A DNA stretch of 64,000 bases from the NCBI RefSeq assembly GCF_023856365.1, contig NW_026043005.1:1-64000 (forward strand). The letters are read 5' to 3'. The position numbers and the translations under genes are program-made. This document shows positions 23,575-33,779 of the stretch, in pieces. This stretch comes from Brienomyrus brachyistius (lineage: Eukaryota > Chordata > Actinopteri > Osteoglossiformes > Mormyridae). The notes under the pieces were generated by a model. The model made no database searches, had not been told where the DNA came from, and worked only from the letters and a program-made list of their open reading frames with translations. Position 1 is the stretch's first letter; each line of letters opens with the position of its first letter.

Positions 23575-23880
23575 CATCCACCATCCCTCCTTTACGGAGA
23601 ACTGCGTTATTTTTCTTTTCTATTGCTAATAAAAAAACTATATATATGTACATATATATATATATATATATATGGGTGTATCGAGACTAGTTGGTCATTA
23701 TGGATAACTAAGTTGCACTAAAATTGGGTGAGCAGGCAAGGCATGTCACCCAGGTTGTGTGACAATTATTTTATATATATATGTATATATATATTCCCTC
23801 CACCACCCCTCCTTTACGGAGGACTGCTTTATTTTTAATATCCATTGCGAAAAAAAAACACAAGAAAAAGAAAAAATATC

Positions 23881-23953
<73 letters not shown>

Positions 23954-24835
23954 GTGTGTCGAGACTAGATGGTCAGTATGGATAACTAAGGTGCACTAAA
24001 ATTGGGTGAGCAGGCAAGGCATGTCACCCAGGTTGTGTGACAATTATTTTATATAAATGTATATATATATATATATATATTCCATCCACCATCCCTCCTT
24101 TACGGAGAACTGCGTTATTTTTCTTTTCTATTGCTAATAAAAAAACTATATATATATGTACATATATATATATATATATATGGGTGTATCGAGACTAGTT
24201 GGTCATTATGGATAACTAAGTTGCACTAAAATTGGGTGAGCAGGCAAGGCATGTCACCCAAGTTGTGTGACAATTATTTTATATATATGTATATATATAT
24301 TCCATCCACCATCCCTCCTTTATGGAGAACTGCGTTATTTTTATTGTCTATTGCAAAAAAAAAAACAAAAAAAACTATATATATATACATATATATTTAT
24401 GGGTGTATCGAGACTAGATGGTCATTATGAATAACTAAGGTGCACTAAAACTGGGTGAGCAGGCAAGGCATGTCACCCAGGTTGTGTGACAATTATTTTA
24501 TATATATGTATATATATATTCCATCCACCATCCCTCCTTTATGGAGAACTGCGTTATTTTTATTGTCTATTGCAAAAAAAAAAACAAAAAAAACTATATA
24601 TATATATACATATATATATATGGGTGTATCGAGACTAGAAGGTCATTATGCATAACTAAAGTGCACTAAAATTGGGTGAGCAGGATAGGCATGTCACCCC
24701 AGTTGTGTGACAATTATTTTATATATATGTATATATATATATATATTCCCTCCACCACCCCTCCTCTACGGAGGACTGCTTTATTTTTATTTCCATTGCA
24801 AAAATAAAAAATTTTAAAACACAAAAAAAAAAAAA
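21401..24835. repeat. satellite of 14 units (~220-295 bp) with (TA)n tracts
   Basis: Each unit carries GGGTGTATCGAGACTAG, GTGCACTAAAATTGGGTGAG, CAAGGCATGTCACCCAGG, an alternating TA tract of variable length, CCATCCCTCCTTTACGG and an A-rich stretch. Unit starts are near 21,411; 21,641; 21,868; 22,137; 22,372; 22,591; 22,862; 23,124; 23,380; 23,674; 23,952; 24,182; 24,400 and 24,621. At least three subtypes exist (GTATCGAG/CTATTGCTAAT; GTGTCGAG/CCATTGCG; TTATTGTCTATTGC), and two of them alternate between 22.6 and 24.2 kb. The Ile/Tyr-repeat open frames are TA tracts. Confidence 0.95.
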
Positions 24836-25019
24836 AAAACGAAAATAATAATAATAAAAATAATTTTGAATGTGTATTCAAATAAGTTTGAATGTGTGTG
24901 AACTATATATAAATATATATATACACATGCATATACAGAAATATATACACACACACACATATATATATATACACACACACACACAGACACACACTCACAT
25001 AAACACATACACACACTGT

Positions 25020-25390
25020 GTACAGTCTTATGCAAAGGTTTGGCACCCCTTGACAAATAACATCTTTTCAATTACAAAAGCAACAATATCAGTTAATACA
25101 GTCTCTTTAGGAACTGGGGGAAAAATACACAATATTTTCAGCAAACATTGATGAATAGTTACTTTTTATGCCATAAATTGAACAAAATTACAAAATAAAA
25201 ACATTATTATGGCACTCTGCAAAAGTTTGGGCACCCTACGTAATCAGTACTTAGTAACACCTCCTCTGCCAGATATCACAGCTTACAAGCGCTTCTTATA
25301 GCCAGCTGAAAGGCTTTCAGTTCTTGTACTTGGGATTTTCTCACATTCTTCCTTGCAAAAGGCTTCTAGTTCTGTAATATTCTAATATAT
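25020..25390. mobile_element. Tc1/mariner-type element, end fragment
   Basis: It begins ACAGTCTTATGCAAAGGTTT and contains CTCTGCAAAAGTTTGGGCAC and GTAACACCTCCTCTGCCAG, sequences of a widespread fish Tc1/mariner family. The transposase is not recognisable as an open frame and the other end is missing. Confidence 0.55.
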
Positions 25391-25905
25391 CAAGGGCTGT
25401 ATTGTCAAATAGGAGATCGGCAGCATTCTCCCACCTGAGAAAACTGTACTACAATGCCCTTGATAGTGTGTGAAACACACTCGTCAGCTCTAGTCCTCCT
25501 GTAACAACGCAAAAGGACTGGCAACCCTCAGGTATTTATGCGTGCGATTGTATGATAAATTCACCCTGACAGTCTCACACTTCTCTTGGTACCAACAGGT
25601 CTCATGGAATATATAAAAGGCAACTGCAACAATTATACTCGGCACTAAACATCGAGGCACGGAAATGCAGCAGAGCTTGTGTATTTCTCAGGATGCATTC
25701 TAGTAAAATGCCCGGAAAATGAGCTAAAGACATATTTCAAGGGGCACTATATAAAACCGATGGAAATTTTACTGATTAAATAAAAGGAAAAGCATCGTTT
25801 GAAAAATCACAAATGTTTCTAAGATTCAATGCATCGCTTTTTGACCACATCATAGCGATGAACACATCATTGTTCCTGACAATGTCCTAATACAGAAATA
25901 AAACT
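25391..25905. other. no recognisable gene
   Basis: It contains a short imperfect inverted pair (TCAAGGGCTGTATT and CTACAATGCCCTTGATA) near 25,390-25,466 and nothing else recognisable. Confidence 0.4.
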
Positions 25906-26307
25906 TTATGTTGGTAAACTCAAAAAGCCTTCAGCTGTCACACTGGCTAACGATCTCAAACGATTATAAAGCAGCATTTTGAAAAGCGCTGTTTTAAAAT
26001 AACAGATACAACACTTACCTTGTCTTCTGGCCAAATGCTTTTCACGGCTTGGCACTCCAACGGTGCTGAAACGAAATTTGTATTTCCTCCTACCTCGTTG
26101 GCCCTTCAGTTCTTCTTTTCTCCCTTTGGATGTTTTTTTCCTTCTTCTTTGGATATTGTTTTTTATTTTTGTTTGTTTTTTTTTACTTTGCATGTTTTTC
26201 CTTCTTCGGATATTATTTTTTTGGCTTATTTTTTTAGACGATGTTTTTTTCGTCTTCTTTAAAAATTGATTTTTTTCGTCTTCTTTAAATATTGTTTTTT
26301 TTTTCAT
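25906..26307 (-). other. lysine-rich ORF of unknown nature
   Basis: 133 codons from ATG, made largely of imperfect A-rich repeats (FKEDEKNQFLKK and similar). A less simple stretch follows (RRKYKFRFSTVGVPSREKHL), then a good donor (CAAG|GTAAGTG, near 26,018). It lies just downstream of the promoter-like cluster at 26.4-26.5 kb on the same strand. It may be a first exon or leader of a gene copy that has lost the rest; no domain is recognised. Confidence 0.25.
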
Positions 26308-26395
26308 CCTTTTGATGTTGTTTTACGGAACAAGAGCCGTACAGTGCTACTCTATCAGGAGGTAGCGCCAACTGAACGCCTTGAAGCAGTACCCA

Positions 26396-26500
26396 GCTCT
26401 TTTATAGGGAGCGTCAACCCGAAGTCAAGTTCTAGAACGTTGCACTCACTTTTCATTGGTTTCCCAGCTATGCTGTCAGAATAATGTTTGCTGATTGGTC
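26396..26500 (-). promoter_or_regulatory. heat-shock-like promoter cluster (CCAAT, HSE, TATA)
   Basis: Read on the minus strand, in order: CCAAT (GACCAATCAG, 26,500-26,491), CCAAT (ACCAATGAAA, 26,460-26,451), a perfect TTCTAGAA heat-shock-element core inside GTTCTAGAAC (26,438-26,429), and CTATAAAAG (26,407-26,399). Order and spacing resemble vertebrate hsp70 promoters. No hsp coding sequence follows within the window, so it may be an orphan fragment. Confidence 0.35.
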
Positions 26501-26971
26501 GAAAATTTTAAAACGTACCCGAGTACTGTAAAAAAAACTCAAGATCTTGCTACCCTACGGAGCACCCATAAGGTGATTTTTTTTATACGTTATATGCAGC
26601 TATTTGTAGCAGGCCGTAATTAGACTAATCCACCCTTTGTCAATAAAGCCAACAAGAGAACAGGTTGCCCAAAGTTTGCTCAGGTACACGCCACAGCACA
26701 ACCTTAAAAACACATCCAGCACAAATCACACTAGTGAATGACACAGCAAATCACAGCAATAAAAAAGACCCCTATGGGCAATCCAGCACCCAGACTACAG
26801 GTGCCAAAAGGCCCAGCCTGCCTAATAATGAACCCAAAATATACATACAACAAAGAAAAAGACACAAACAAAAAAGAAAATAAAACTAGCCAGCTGCTCC
26901 CACTAAACCCCGCTCCCGAGGCCACTAAGCCGGCTGGCTTGATAATACACGATACAACCTCAGATAAAACA

Positions 26972-27045
26972 TATTAAAGCAACACCAGGGAGGTTTACAA
27001 CCTGATCCTTAAAATTATCGACCCGTAATTCCACCTTGAAAACCC
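26972..27045. repeat. 74-bp direct repeat flanking a gypsy fragment, copy 1
   Basis: TATTAAAGCAACACCAGGG and the following GGTTTACA and CCACCTTGAAAA segments recur at 28,301-28,373. The two copies bracket the gypsy integrase remnant, as LTR edges would, but no TG..CA boundary is seen. Confidence 0.6.
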
Positions 27046-27679
27046 CTAAAGAACAGTAGTTTACCCCATGACTCACTGCCCCATTCAAACAAAAAAAAAA
27101 CAGGTTTTTGGGGTAACCTTTAGGTCAGCTCTTCAAAACCAGGTATGAGGACTCTTCAGCTAATCAGTCCTCTAATTAGAAATCTAATTAGGGAGTTGCA
27201 GCGAAAACCTGCATACACACCGGCCCTTTGCGGATAAGATTGTTCACCCCTGAAACAAGCAAACAGAAAGGCTGCTACACTGCAAATTCAATATGCCCGC
27301 CGATGCTCCCCCAAATCTATCAGGACCCTGCCTGTCTTTCCCGTGCCTGCTCCTTTGCCAATATGCCCTACCATCGGAACATGCACAGCCATCTCGCCCC
27401 GGCTATGCCTCCAGTCCGAACTGCAGTTCCTATACCTGCCTATAATTGCCTGGCTACAATCCATCCCCCAAAATGAAATTGATGACCCAACGATCACAGC
27501 TAAGAATTCTATCCCCAAACCACTGGTCTTCCTCCCCAACCGAACGATCATTCACTGACCGTGGTAACTTATAAGGGTTGGTATGATGACCAGTGGTGGA
27601 CCTCACCGAACGTTTAACTGGTCTCTACACCTCGGGGGGGACATAACCTCCTCCATTATACGAGGCCTACTTGTGGATG

Positions 27680-28150
27680 CTCTATTGCGACCCCTCCCAC
27701 CAGCCCTGTCCCCGTAAAACCACAGAGTCCTCATCCGATTCCATTTCTGTTGCCCCTGTGGGCAACCCAGACTCAGGAGACATTACCAGAACATCTTCCC
27801 CTGACATAACAACCCCCTGTGGTACTGGACGCAACTCTGTTCGGTGAACTTGACGGACAACCCCGTCCCCCTCCATTGGAGTTGCAGAGTAAACTGCACC
27901 CTGATCTTGGGGACACCGAACTACCATATACAAACAGGCATCCCAATGATCCTGTATTTTACCTCGAACATGGTTCCGCAAACACACCAGCTGACCTTCA
28001 TCAAACCCCTAATCATTAACCAACTCATTGTGTTTCCGATTTCGTGGTGTGGCTTGTTCCTCCAACTAAGCCTTCACATACTCTTGAAGCACCTGCAAAC
28101 TTTCCTGATGGTTTTGTACCCATTCCTCCAAAGGTCCACCATACTGACTG
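27680..28150 (-). mobile_element. Ty3/gypsy integrase C-terminal remnant
   Basis: On the minus strand the frame reads LRNHVRGKIQDHWDACLY, then QGAVYSATP and VVRQVHRTELRPVP. This is the small C-terminal DNA-binding domain (GPY-like region) of fish gypsy polyproteins. Upstream codons (EWVQNHQESLQVLQEYVK) fit the end of the integrase core but contain stops. The piece is isolated: no protease or reverse transcriptase adjoins it. Confidence 0.7.
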
Positions 28151-28300
28151 ATCCCGGCAGGAGCCTGAAGATAGTGTATCGGTAATCGAGGCTCACAGCC
28201 AGACCTTAAATAAAAAGGCATCATCCAGTCATTTGGTGGGGTGTAGTATTGTAAGCTTCTCTGCTGGAGGAAGTGTGTGAAGCAAATTGTGCAAAAAAAA

Positions 28301-28373
28301 TATTAAAGCAACACCAGGGAGGTTTACATCTAGATCCTTAAAATGATCGACCTGCAATTCCACCTTGAAAATC
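28301..28373. repeat. direct repeat flanking a gypsy fragment, copy 2
   Basis: Second copy of the 26,972 repeat, with about 90 percent identity by eye. Confidence 0.6.
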
Positions 28374-29156
28374 CAATTACCATATAAAGGATACAAGATG
28401 TAAAGATGACAAATGACATGGCACACATTTGTTGTTTAGACTGTTGTGTCAGGTTAATTGAAAGCTGAAGGATCTTAGTGTTTACTAGTCTAAGTAACAG
28501 AATGTCTAAACACTGTGCTTGCCTTTATGGGTTTTTAAGCAGAACATATAGGTATAGAAACATATTAACATTACGTTTCACGATTCACTGACTGGAGAAT
28601 AGGAGAATATACACATCAATATTACTACTTAAGTTAACTAACCCTAATCCCAACCCCTATTGGCACGGAGCCCGCCAGGGTTCAGGTGAGATATAAATCT
28701 GTAATCTGTATCAATGGTTTTGCTATCCATACCCACCCTATTAATGTTAGCTTCCCAGGGTTTCTTGTTAGACAAGCTCTGTGTCTCTCTATACCCCCAT
28801 TTACTGCACGACTGATTGTCCATTTATAAAGAATCAAATAGGGTGAAGATGGTTTTAGTTTACAATTACTCTGGAAGGTGACCAGATTAAAAAAAAACTA
28901 AATACCATGCCTACGTGTATGTAATCTCCATCACAGTCCCCATTTTCCCCATAATCCTCGTTTTGATAGTGCCAATTTGTGTAATGTGAGTTTTTTTTTT
29001 TTTTTAAAAACTGTTATAGAAGAACATACTGGATGCCACATGTGTACAATTACCCCTTTCTAATTAGTGGGGTCCGTTGTTTCAGCTACAGCCTTTACTA
29101 ACATACACATAAGTATACAGTCTTACAGCACTTTTGTTTTCCTTTTGTATTTAATG
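28374..29156. other. no recognisable gene
   Basis: AT-rich, with an A-run near 28,890 and a T-run near 28,990. No coding or mobile signature seen. Confidence 0.45.
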
Positions 29157-29167
29157 GTTTTCCATTT

Positions 29168-29529
29168 AGGGGGCAGCATGGTGGTGCAGTGGTTAGCACT
29201 GTTGCCTCACACCTCTAGGGCCCGGGTTCGAGTCTCCACCTGGGTCACATGTGTGTGGAGTTTGCATGTTCTACCCATGTCATCGTGGGGTTTCCTCCGG
29301 GTACTCTGGTTTCCCCCACAGTCCAAAAACATGCTGAGGCTAATTGGAGTTGCTAAATTGCCCATAGGAGTGTATGCGTGAGTGAATAGTGTGTGAGTGT
29401 GCCCTGCGATGGGCTGGCCCGCCATCCTGAGTTGTTCCCTGTCTCGTGCCCATTGCTTCCGGGATAGGCTCCAGACCCCCCGCGATCCAGTAGGATAAGC
29501 GGTTTGGAAAATGGATGGATGGATGGACA
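29168..29529 (+). mobile_element. full-length tRNA-derived SINE with TSD
   Basis: The head has an A-box-like TGGTGCAGTGGTTAGCA and a B-box GGTTCGAGTCT. The body holds GTGTGGAGTTTGCATGTTCT and GGTTTCCTCC, and the 3' end is a (GGAT)n tail after TAGGATAAGCGGTTTGG. The target duplication GTTTTCCATTT flanks it (29,157-29,167 and 29,530-29,540). This is the reference copy for the commonest SINE of the window. Confidence 0.95.
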
Positions 29530-29546
29530 GTTTTCCATTTGAGGAA

Positions 29547-29815
29547 TTAGCAAAAAACTGCAGTGCATGATGGGTAGGATCTAAAGGCTGCCTAACGCCC
29601 TTAATTTGTTTGCAATTTCGCCAGGTAGGCTACCTTCTTTAAACTGCGTTTTGCTAGACTACACATTTCGAGATGTTTTATTGTAGTCTTGGTAAATATA
29701 TATATATAGTTTAGCCTAACCCAGCCACTTAAGGGAGCAAGCCAGCTCAGGTAGGTGCCAGTCCCAAGCCCGGATTAATGGAGAGGGTTGGCGTCAAGAA
29801 ATAAAGAGAAATAAA
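29547..29815. repeat. dispersed repeat, inverted relative to 16,497-16,930
   Basis: TTTAAACTGCGTTTTGCTAG and TAGTTTAGCCTAACCCAGCC are the reverse complement of the 16.6-kb copy. The copy here lacks the middle of that repeat. It ends just before the 490-bp duplicate. Confidence 0.6.
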
Positions 29816-29877
29816 GACAACTAATACTCCTAGTTTGCGAGATCTGACTGCAATGGCAGCACTGCTACAAGGGTGTG

Positions 29878-30367
29878 GATAAATCTATACAAATATCACC
29901 TGCATGCACATTACTTCTTTTACAATAACCAACTCCTGATCCATACTGTTAGTCGTGAAAAAAAAAACTATCGTGTACATAGAGGCCCTGTGTAAAAAGA
30001 TAACTGCCAAGGAAAAGATCAAAAACATTTATTTCAAGGATACAAAGTTTTTATGGTCATGTACAGTGTACAGTGCAATTCTTATTTGATTAACTTGAAT
30101 GTCTCCACAGACTAGACGATTAAACAAATAAAGCAGCGCAACATTACAATAACTAATAACAAATAAACAAAGCTCACGAGTACTATTACAGTATTTATAT
30201 CATTTATTTAAACTTAATTTTACCAGGTAAATTAACTACAAAGCAGTTACCACTGCTTTACCTGCTTCTCGGGAGAAATAGCAGATATACGTCATGTATG
30301 TGACTAAATTCTTAAGCCAATAAGGGCAAAGTTGTGTCGTAATGGAGGCGGATCCAGTTTGTGCAGC
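29878..30367. repeat. dispersed 490-bp duplicate, copy B
   Basis: Direct copy of 2,630-3,117. Shared landmarks are CACCTGCATGCACATTACTT, GACGATTAAACAAATAAAGC and GTAATGGAGGCGGATCCAG. The inverted repeat just upstream in this copy is absent beside copy A. Confidence 0.8.
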
Positions 30368-31215
30368 CGGTTAAAGACACTACGGGCATGTAAATGGAGA
30401 ACGAAATTATAGTTATAATTCGGCGTGTTCGCGAAAACGACTTCATTTATTTTCTTATTGATTTATCGACAGACCATCATACTTTTTAGACGTTATAATA
30501 ACAACACTCTATTGATCCCCAAAGAGAGAAATTCTCTCCTTGCCTGCCCCCTCTTACTGTCCATGATACACAAGCACATATGTAGAAAAACGTCAGCTTG
30601 GAAGCCAAGGCTGGACTTAACCTACTCTATTCTGGTATTCTGTTCTCCCAAGTAAGGCATCCCAAGTTCGAATCCAACTTCCGACAAAAGTTCTTCAATC
30701 GCTACAGCACAATTTGAGCCACTGATCGGCTTTAATTGCTTTGTTTTATTTTTGCGTTTCAGGCAAAACTACATAACACTTAAAGACACTACGGGCATGT
30801 AAATGGAGAACGAAATTATAGTTATAGCGAATCTCCTACACACAATACCAAGGTTACCGAACTTTGGTCAGCTGGCCGGAGTGAGACGTTCAATTCCCGT
30901 AAGATTTCTTTGCGCCAGCCTGAGAGTCTGAAAACACGTCACACCAGATGCATGAGAGATGGAAACCTGGGATATTCAGTCGAATCAGATCAAATATGAT
31001 GCTAAGTTAGTACTAAGTTAAAATATGTTCCGCACTTGTAACATGCACCCATGATTTGGAACAGCAGCATACCTGTCAAGGTTTGGATTTGAAAATAAAG
31101 GAAATTTTCCGGCACCCGCCGTGAGCCATCCGCAACCAGGCTCCAGTATCCCTTACATTTTAAGACAGGAAATATAAAATAATATAAATATATAAAATAT
31201 ATAAAATATATTTTT

Positions 31216-31288
31216 GGCCACAACCGGGATTCGAACCCCGGTCTCCCGTGTGAAAGGCGGCGATCTTACCACTACACTATCCAGCAAC
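31216..31288 (-). other. tRNA-like 73-mer, copy 1 (anticodon-loop TTC, defective acceptor stem)
   Basis: On the minus strand: D-arm TAGTGTAGTGGTAAGATC, anticodon loop CTTTCAC (TTC, glutamate), T-arm with GGTTCGAATCC. Both polymerase III boxes are present. The 5' seven bases do not pair with the 3' TTGTGGC strand, so no acceptor stem forms, and one T-stem pair is mismatched. The overall D-arm and variable-loop pattern resembles tRNA-Asp with a changed anticodon. Read as a tRNA pseudogene or SINE head. Confidence 0.6.
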
Positions 31289-31986
31289 TATATAATATAA
31301 GGGAGATTTACGGGAAAATACTAATACGGGAGGACGGCGGGAAAGAGAAGTAAAATACGGTAGTTTCCCGGCCAAAACGGGAGACTTGACAGCTATGGCT
31401 GTCTCTGGCCACGCCCCCTACAGTCGGTCCGGCCCCTGTTCGCGTGTTCGCGAAAACGACTTCATTTATTTTCTTATTGATTTATCGACAGACTTTTTAG
31501 ACGTTATAATAACAACACTCTATTGATTACTGTCCATGATACAGAGACACATGATACAGAGAACTATTCTATCGAGAACTAATGACGAGAACTATTCTCT
31601 TATTTTTCTCTTATTATTAAATTATTTTATTATTATTATTATTATTTTTATCTTTCTCCTTTCTCGTTCCCGTAGATATATATTATTATACGGAGATTTA
31701 CGGAGTCTTCAAAGACGGTCCGGCTCCAGGATCACTGTTGCTGTGGTGTAGATCAGCTGATCTGTAGTAGTCTTCTACGTACATCTTCTAGTAGACCTTC
31801 TGAGGGTACTTCACGCATTCTTGGTCCAGCTTAGCTTATTTCTTATTTCTCAGGTCAGCTATATATGGGGCTTGTCGGAATGTGGGGATGATGATATCTC
31901 CCCCCTGACCTGTCGTCCTGGCTCCCCCTTGTCGTAGCAATCGTGTTGTACCTCATCAATCTCTAGTTGTGATAGCAGTTGTTTCT

Positions 31987-32059
31987 GGCCACAACCGGGA
32001 TTCGAACCCCGGTCTCCCGTGTGAAAGGCGGCGATCTTACCACTACACTATCCAGCAAC
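31987..32059 (-). other. tRNA-like 73-mer, copy 2
   Basis: Identical to copy 1. It is followed on the plus strand by an extended TA tract (32,068-32,088) not seen in the other units. Confidence 0.6.
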
Positions 32060-32284
32060 TATATAATATAATATATATATATATATATATTATAAGGGAG
32101 ATTTACGGGAAAATAATACGGGAGGACGGCGGGAAAGAGAAGTAAAATACGGTAGTTTCCCGGCCAAAACGGGAGGCTCCAGTATCCCTTACATTTTAAG
32201 ACAGGAAATATAAAATAATATAAATTATATAAAATATAATATAAATATAAATATAAATATATAAAATATATAAAATATATTTTT

Positions 32285-32357
32285 GGCCACAACCGGGATT
32301 CGAACCCCGGTCTCCCGTGTGAAAGGCGGCGATCTTACCACTACACTATCCAGCAAC
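32285..32357 (-). other. tRNA-like 73-mer, copy 3
   Basis: Identical to copy 1, in the ~277-bp unit. Confidence 0.6.
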
Positions 32358-32561
32358 TATATAATATAAGGGAGATTTACGGGAAAATACTAATACGGGA
32401 GGACGGCGGGAAAGAGAAGTAAAATACGGTAGTTTCCCGGCCAAAACGGGAGGCTCCAGTATCCCTTACATTTTAAGACAGGAAATATAAAATAATATAA
32501 ATTATATAAAATATAATATAAATATAAATATAAATATATAAAATATATAAAATATATTTTT

Positions 32562-32634
32562 GGCCACAACCGGGATTCGAACCCCGGTCTCCCGTGTGAA
32601 AGGCGGCGATCTTACCACTACACTATCCAGCAAC
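32562..32634 (-). other. tRNA-like 73-mer, copy 4
   Basis: Identical to copy 1 and exactly 277 bp after copy 3. Confidence 0.6.
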
Positions 32635-33234
32635 TATATAATATAAGGGAGATTTACGGGAAAATACTAATACGGGAGGACGGCGGGAAAGAGAAGTAAA
32701 ATACGGTAGTTTCCCGGCCAAAACGGGAGACTTGACAGCTATGGCTGTCTCTGGCCACGCCCCCTACAGTCGGTCCGGCCCCTGTTCGCGTGTTCGCGAA
32801 AACGACTTCATTTATTTTCTTATTGATTTATCGACAGACTTTTTAGACGTTATAATAACAACACTCTATTGATCCCCCTCTTACTGTCCATGATACACAA
32901 TGACGAGACACATGTTCACTAATGACGAGAACTATTCTATTTTTCATGCCGGGGGTCCTTCAAATCTTACATTTACAAATCTTGTTCTTGTTCTCTGCTT
33001 TCTCCTTTCTCGTTCCCGTAGATATATATTATTATACGGAGATTTACGGAGTCTTCAAAGACGGTCCGGCTCCAGCTCAAGGATCACTGTTGCTGTGGTG
33101 TAGATCAGCTGATCTGTAGTAGTCTTCTACGTACATCTTCTAGTAGACCTTCTGAGGGTACTTCACGCATTCTTGGTCGGAGGGTCCAGGTTTCCAGCTT
33201 AGCTTATTTCTTATTTCTCAGGTCAGCTGCTCTT

Positions 33235-33742
33235 GTTTGGGATGTGCTTGACCGGCGTATACGACAGCGTGTACCAGTTCCCACTAATATCCAACAACTT
33301 CGCACAGCCATTGAAGAGGAGTGGACCAACATTCCACAGGCCACAATTGACAATCTGATAAACTCTATGCGAAGAAGATGTGTTGCATTGCATGAGGCAA
33401 ATGGTGGTCACACCAGATACTGACCGGTTCTGAGTCCCCAGACCCCCAATAAAGCAAAAAACTGCACATTCCAGGGTGGCCTTTTATTGTGGGCAGTATA
33501 AGGTACACCTGTGCACTACCCATGATGTCAGATCAGCATCTTGATGTGGCACACCTGTGAGGTGGGATGGATTATCTCAGCAAAGCAGAAGTGCTCACTA
33601 TCACACATTTAGACTGATTTGTGAGAAATGTTTGAGAGAAATGGTAATATTGTGTATCTGGAATGAATTGTAGGTCTTTAAGTCCATCTCATGAAAAATG
33701 GGAGCAGAAACAAGAGTGTTGCGTTTATATTTTTGTTCAGTA
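33235..33742 (+). mobile_element. Tc1-like transposon, 3' half only
   Basis: It matches 20,891-21,398 of the longer copy almost base for base: transposase C-terminus (DVLDRRIRQRVPVPTNIQQL to NGGHTRY), then the right inverted repeat ending TTTTTGTTCAGTA. The left half is absent and the break joins array sequence (GGTCAGCTGCTCTTG) directly. It is a truncated copy, not a new transposition. Confidence 0.93.
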
Positions 33743-33779
33743 TAGAATAAGCCCAGATTTATGTTTATTCAGTGGAGAT

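Larger units (their letters stand above)
30420..33210. repeat. complex tandem array with tRNA-like units
   Basis: Two length scales are nested. A ~277-300-bp unit (GGGAGATTTACGGGAAAATA, AAATACGGTAGTTTCCCGG, CTCCAGTATCCCTTACAT, a tRNA-like 73-mer) is repeated. A ~1.35-kb block is also duplicated: TTCGCGAAAACGACTTCATT occurs near 30,430, 31,447 and 32,793, and GGAGTCTTCAAAGACGGTCC near 31,698 and 33,046. The last block is cut by the Tc1 fragment at 33,235. Confidence 0.85.

Noticed and set aside
22675..23999. Ile/Tyr-repeat open frames
   Set aside because: They are simply TA tracts read as ATA-TAT codons; not proteins.
31216..32634. Functional tRNA-Glu genes
   Set aside because: Acceptor strands do not base-pair and one T-stem pair is mismatched, despite a clear TTC anticodon loop.
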